In this document: piece after piece, positions 60,157 through 64,000 of the stretch
How positions within the stretch are numbered: position 1 is the first letter of the stretch
How the letters are laid out: every line of letters starts with the position of its first letter
DNA from: Ampullaceana balthica
Taxonomy: Eukaryota; Mollusca; Gastropoda; Lymnaeidae
Assembly: GCA_944989445.1 (NCBI GenBank)
Contig: CALYLW010000054.1
Location: forward strand, 310,001 to 374,000
Reading direction: 5' to 3'
DNA: 64,000 bases
The notes under the pieces: generated by a model
The model's input: only the letters and a program-made list of their open reading frames with translations
Told to the model about the DNA's origin: nothing
The model's database searches: none
Translations under genes and position numbers: made by a program

Positions 60157-60288
60157 AAAACTGACAGTTTTCACCAAACCAACCAGGGGCGCACCTGCCC
60201 CCCGACTCTAGACACACCCCATCGGAGTTGCAAGGGCCCTTCCGACAGTTGCACCTGTACTGGCCTTCCTTGCCGTACCAGTAGACCT
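60157..60288 (-). CDS. Exon: EGF-like module 1
   Basis: The exon is 132 nt, phase 1 on both sides, acceptor TTTGCTCCAG and donor GTGAGT. It encodes YGKEGQYRCNCRKGPC, then GVC, then a GGRCAPGWFGENCQF segment. Six cysteines follow the last six positions of an eight-cysteine laminin-type or MEGF-type EGF repeat. The PGWFG-x-x-C ending is the typical EGF C-terminal loop. It joins the CTLD upstream to Gal1 downstream. Confidence 0.88.
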
Positions 60289-60344
60289 CTGGAGCAAAGA
60301 TAAATGTTCAATCTCACGCTACAACAGACGTGTACACTTGTGCA

Positions 60345-61280
60345 CCCACCCTAAACTCATCCACCCACTCTAAGCTCATCCCTCCATCCTAAACTCATCC
60401 ATCCACCCTAAACTAATCCATCGATCCTAAACTCATCCATCCACCCAATACTCATTCATCCATCCACCCTAAACCCTTCCATCCACCCTAAACTCATCCT
60501 TCTATTCTAAACTCATCCATCCACCCACCCTAAACTCATCCATTCGCCCTAAAGTCATCTATCCTTCCTAAAGTTATCAATCCACCCTAAACTCATCCAT
60601 CCACCCTAAACTCATCCATCCACCCTAAACTCATCCATCCACCCTAAACTCATCCATTCACCCTAAAGTCATCTATCCTTCCTAAAGTTATCAATCCACC
60701 CTAAACTCATCCATCCACCCTAAACTCATCCATCCACCCTAAACTCATCCATCCACCCTAAACGCATCCTTCTATCCTAAACTCATCCATCCACCCACCA
60801 TAAACTCATCCATTCACACTAAAGTCATCTATCCTTCCTAAAGTTATCAATCCACCCTAAACTCATCCATCCATCCTAAACTCATCCATCCAACCTAAAC
60901 TCATCCTTCTATCCTAAACTCATCCATCCACCCTAAAGTCATCTATCCTTTTTAAAGTTATCAATCCACCCTAAACTCATCCATCCACCCTAAACTCATC
61001 CATCCACCCTAAACTCATCCATCCACCCTAAACTCATCCATCCACCCTAAACTCATCCATCCACCCTAAACTCATCCATCCACCCTAAACTCATCCATCC
61101 ACCCTAAACGCATCCTTCTATCCAAAACTCATCCATCCACCCACCATAAACTCATCCATTCACCCTAAAGTCATCTATCCTTTTTAAAGTTATCAATCCA
61201 CCCTAAACTCATCCATCGACCCTAAACTCATCCATCGACCCTAAACTCATCCATCGACCCTAAACTCATCCATCCACCCG
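60345..61280. repeat. 19-bp minisatellite, about 48 copies
   Basis: The unit is CCACCCTAAACTCATCCAT. A longer block including CCTTCCTAAAGTTATCAAT recurs four times, showing higher-order duplication. It fills nearly the whole 1-kb intron. Confidence 0.95.
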
Positions 61281-61301
61281 TAAACAGCCCACATCACTTA
61301 C

Positions 61302-61511
61302 GTCTCCCCATACACAAGACGGCGTGGTTGTCCGTCACGGTTGCCGCCTCGGTGTGCATGTTGGCGTTGAGCACCACCCCGTGGGTCTCGTCCATCTCCA
61401 GCAGCACGGCCTCTTCCACCAGCTGTTCCCCTATCCACTCCCTGTTGTCGTCCCACCTGTACATGAATTCCTGCAGACTGTAGTACGCCCCCAGCCAAAT
61501 GGAACGTGCGG
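61302..61511 (-). CDS. Exon: C-terminal half of C-type-lectin-like domain
   Basis: The exon is 210 nt, phase 1 on both sides, with acceptor TTGATTGCAG and donor GTAAGT. It encodes SIWLGAYYSLQEFMYRWDD and ends with a DNHAVLCMG segment. WLGA corresponds to the CTLD WIGL core motif, and LCMG carries the last conserved cysteine. The usual EPN/QPD and WND calcium and sugar-binding motifs are not present and the middle cysteine pair is missing, so calcium-dependent sugar binding is unlikely. The downstream intron is almost entirely a 19-bp minisatellite. Confidence 0.8.
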
Positions 61512-62077
61512 CTGCAATCAATTGGGGGGGGGGAGAGAGATTTGTCAACTGCGGTGTTTGAAGACTGTGGTAAATGGTATGCGTATTGGAAGATTCTAGA
61601 AACATCGCGGTTTACTTTAAAATTCGCATGAGACCATCAAATTTGTGTGATGATCCGATCCGAAATTTTAAGTCTAGTTTCTCCGAATAAAAATATCTAA
61701 TTATAATCGGATTAAGTTTCAATTGCACAGAAGTGTCAAAGGGGGAAAATGTAATTTAACGACGGATAATAAAAATCCTCAAGAAAAGTTTTATTTTATA
61801 TACTTTTTCATTATTATTATTTATTTTGTTCACACGGAAACGTTTAATTTCGTTCATGGTTAAAATAGCATTGTGAAAGAAAAAATGCTATCTATACTTC
61901 ACACCGGCACAAGCTACGTGCACGTCAAATCCATAGCAGATAAACTCACCATACGACTTAACACATCCTGTATCCTCTTATTCTAACTTGAACAAATATG
62001 AGTATGAAGGAAGGTAACATAAGTATAATAATAATGAAACGAAAAAGAACAAAATTTAAAATACAAATTTAAAAAAC
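61512..62077 (-). other. CTLD intron without recognised features
   Basis: AT-rich intron between the two CTLD exons. Nothing else seen. Confidence 0.5.
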
Positions 62078-62177
62078 CTTCGAGTAAGTGAAGTTGCTGA
62101 GCGCTGACAAGTGCATGGGAGAAATTTTGAACGTTATCAACACGAGCAAGGTACAGTCCCAGATTTCGGCAGTGTTC
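62078..62177 (-). CDS. Exon: N-terminal half of C-type-lectin-like domain
   Basis: The acceptor is a pyrimidine tract ending CCCACAG before 62177. Translation in phase 0 gives EHCRNLGLYLARVDN followed by QNFSHALVSAQQL. This matches the first cysteine and helix region of CTLDs (C-x-x-LG-x-YLA-x-V). The exon is 100 nt and ends in phase 1, which fits the next exon. The donor is GTTTTT, which is weak, so the 3' end is the least certain boundary in the model. Upstream CTLD sequence must lie in an exon beyond the 34-bp minisatellite or outside the window. Confidence 0.6.
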
Positions 62178-62254
62178 CTGTGGGGGAAAGATTGGTTGGG
62201 GATTTCGGTTTAGAGATTATGCAACGATTAACAAAGGGAAAAAGTAAGACATCG

Positions 62255-63665
62255 CAGTGTGTGTGTGTCCGTGCATTGTCCAGAGGGCAGGTAAGTGTGT
62301 GTCCGTGCGTTGGCCGTAGGGCATGTATGTGTGTGTCCGTGCATTGATTGTAGGGTATGTATGTGTGTGTCCGTGCATTGGCCGGGGGGATGTATGTGTG
62401 TGTCCGTGCATTGTCCGGAGGGAAGGTATATGTGTGTGTGTCCGTGAATTGGCCGTAGGGAAGGTATGTGTGTGTGTGTCCGTGCATTGGTTGTAGGGAA
62501 GGTATGTGTGTGTGTCCGTGCATTGGCCGTAGGGAAGGTATGTGTGTGTGTGTGTCCGTGCATTGGTTTTAGGGTATGTATGTGTGTGTGTCCGTGCATT
62601 GGCTGTAGGGTATGTGTGTGTGCCCGTGCATTGGCCGTAGGGTATGTATGTGTGTGTCCGTGCATTGGTTGTAGGGTATGTATGTGTGTGTCCGTGCATT
62701 GGCTGTAGGGTATGTGTGTGTGTGTCCGTGTATTGGTTGTAGGGTATGTGTGTGTTTGTCCGTGTATTGGTTGTAGGGTATGTGTGTGTGTCCGTGTATT
62801 GGTTGTAGGGTATGTATGTGTGTGTCCGTGCATTGGTTGTAGGGTATGTATGTGTGTGTCCGTGCATTGGTTGTAGGGTATGTGTGTGTGTGTCCGTGCA
62901 TTGGTTGTAGGCTATATGTGTGTGTCCGTGCATTGGCCGTAGGGTATGTATCTGTGTGTCCGTGCATTGGTTGTAGGGTATGTATGTGTGTGTCGGTGCA
63001 TTGGTTGTAGGGTATGTGTGTGTGTATGTCCGTGTATTGGTTGTAGGGTATGTGTGTGTTTGTCCGTGTATTGGTTGTAGGGTATGTGTGTGTGTCCGTG
63101 TATTGGTTGTAGGGTATGTATGTGTGTGTCCGTGCATTGGTTGTAGGGTATGTATGTGTGTGTCCGTGCATTGGTTGTAGGGTATGTGTGTGTGTGTCCG
63201 TGCATTGGTTGTAGGCTATATGTGTGTGTCCGTGCATTGGCCGTAGGGTACGTATCTGTGTGTCCGTGCATTGGTTGTAGGGTATGTATGTGTGTGTCGG
63301 TGCATTGGTTGTAGGGTATGTGTGTGTGTATGTCCGTGTATTGGTTGTAGGGTATGTATGTGTGTGTCCGTGTATTGGTTGTAGAGTATGTGTGTGTGTC
63401 CATGTATTGGTTGTAGGGTATGTATGTGTGTGTCCGTGCATTGGCTGTAGGGAATGTACGTGTGTGTCCGTGCATTGGTTGTAGGGTATGTATGTGTGTG
63501 TCCGTGCATTGGTTGTATGGTATGTATGTGTGTGTCCGTGCATTGGCTGTATGGTATGTATGTGTGTGTCTGTGCATTGGCTGTAGGGTATGTATGTGTG
63601 TGCCCGTGCATTGGCTGTAGGGGATGTATGTGTGTGTCCATGCGTTTGCTGTAGGGGATGTATGT
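62255..63665. repeat. 34-bp (TG)-rich minisatellite, about 42 copies
   Basis: The unit contains GTGTGTCCGTGCATTGG and GTAGGGTATGTA, with variable TG counts. A block of about 272-306 bp recurs (62930-63200 versus 63230-63400), a higher-order copy. The long His/Thr-rich minus frames are artefacts. Confidence 0.96.
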
Positions 63666-63742
63666 GCAGTGATACCATGCCCTGACTTTGTTGTATTGTG
63701 AGATTCTACCCGTAAGTAGAATCTAACGGAAGAGGGGGGATA

Positions 63743-64000
63743 TGTCAGGGTATGAGAATCACTGCGAATGATTGTTGTGAGTGAATGGTTGTTGACGGGT
63801 ATGAACTCCTATCACGGGAATAATGTCTAGTGATGTCTGAGTGAACTTCTGGTCACACGGGATATGTCAGGGACATGACCAGAGGACACGCCAGGGTCAG
63901 TTGAGACCAGTTGGGGGGGTTTATAAGAGAGTAGTCGAGACGAGGGCAAGGAGTTGCAGAAAGCTGTGTAGTTCGCACAGTGTTGTGCGGTCAGACCGGT
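63743..64000 (+). mobile_element. Probable 3' LTR start of an LTR retrotransposon, cut by window edge
   Basis: A polypurine tract GGAAGAGGGGGGA (63728-63740) is followed by TGTCAGGG at 63743, the usual PPT-LTR boundary. A TATA-like TTTATAAGAGAG lies near 63919. A perfect inverted repeat AGATTCTAC/GTAGAATCT is just upstream (about 63701-63724). Confidence 0.45.

Noticed and set aside
60091..60303. Plus-strand ORF over the EGF1 exon
   Set aside because: Antisense shadow of a well-supported exon.
62137..63678. His/Thr-rich minus-strand repeat proteins
   Set aside because: Shadow of the TG-rich 34-bp minisatellite.

Overview
The window looks like nuclear DNA of a mollusc, most likely a gastropod. 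That placement is an inference: the DNA is AT-rich and intron-rich, and the one host gene has a build known from large mollusc families of EGF plus galactose-binding-like transmembrane proteins. There are no bacterial operons, rRNA genes or CRISPR arrays.

One host gene runs on the minus strand through almost the whole window. I could read 17 exons between 62177 and 10305. Each has AG acceptors and GT donors, and all internal introns are phase 1 except the first acceptor, which is phase 0. Joined, they give 2994 nt (997 codons plus stop) with no frame break. The predicted product is a single-pass receptor-like protein: C-type-lectin-like domain, EGF, two galactose-binding-like (F5/8C or fucolectin-like) domains, EGF, Ser/Thr-rich stalk, EGF, two more galactose-binding-like domains, EGF, transmembrane helix, Tyr-containing cytoplasmic tail. 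The two EGF-Gal-Gal blocks look like an internal duplication. The 5' end of the gene lies beyond 64000.

The introns are filled with two things. First, there are about 20 minisatellites with units of 9-72 bp, some 1-3 kb long; nearly all the long ORFs in the window are open frames across these arrays and are not genes. Second, there are nested mobile elements: two RTE/BovB-like LINE copies (28230-29817 minus, broken; 33282-35714 plus, intact RT frame but no endonuclease), two hAT-type insertions with 8-bp target duplications (14316-21057; 45599-48814), several hAT-like and mariner-like MITEs, a Penelope-like GIY-YIG fragment (46443-47000) with a second 3' end (59316-59640), a solo LTR (57874-59103), and probably the start of another LTR at the right edge.

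The most unusual feature is where the minisatellites sit. At five exons (ends at 13836, 21070, 32505, 38955, 42439) the adjacent intron holds tandem copies of that exon's own 5' splice junction, so each array carries many copies of a GT donor. Other arrays abut 3' splice sites, transposon ends or a duplicated exon fragment. This suggests arrays repeatedly start at junctions, and they could create decoy or alternative donors in one receptor gene.
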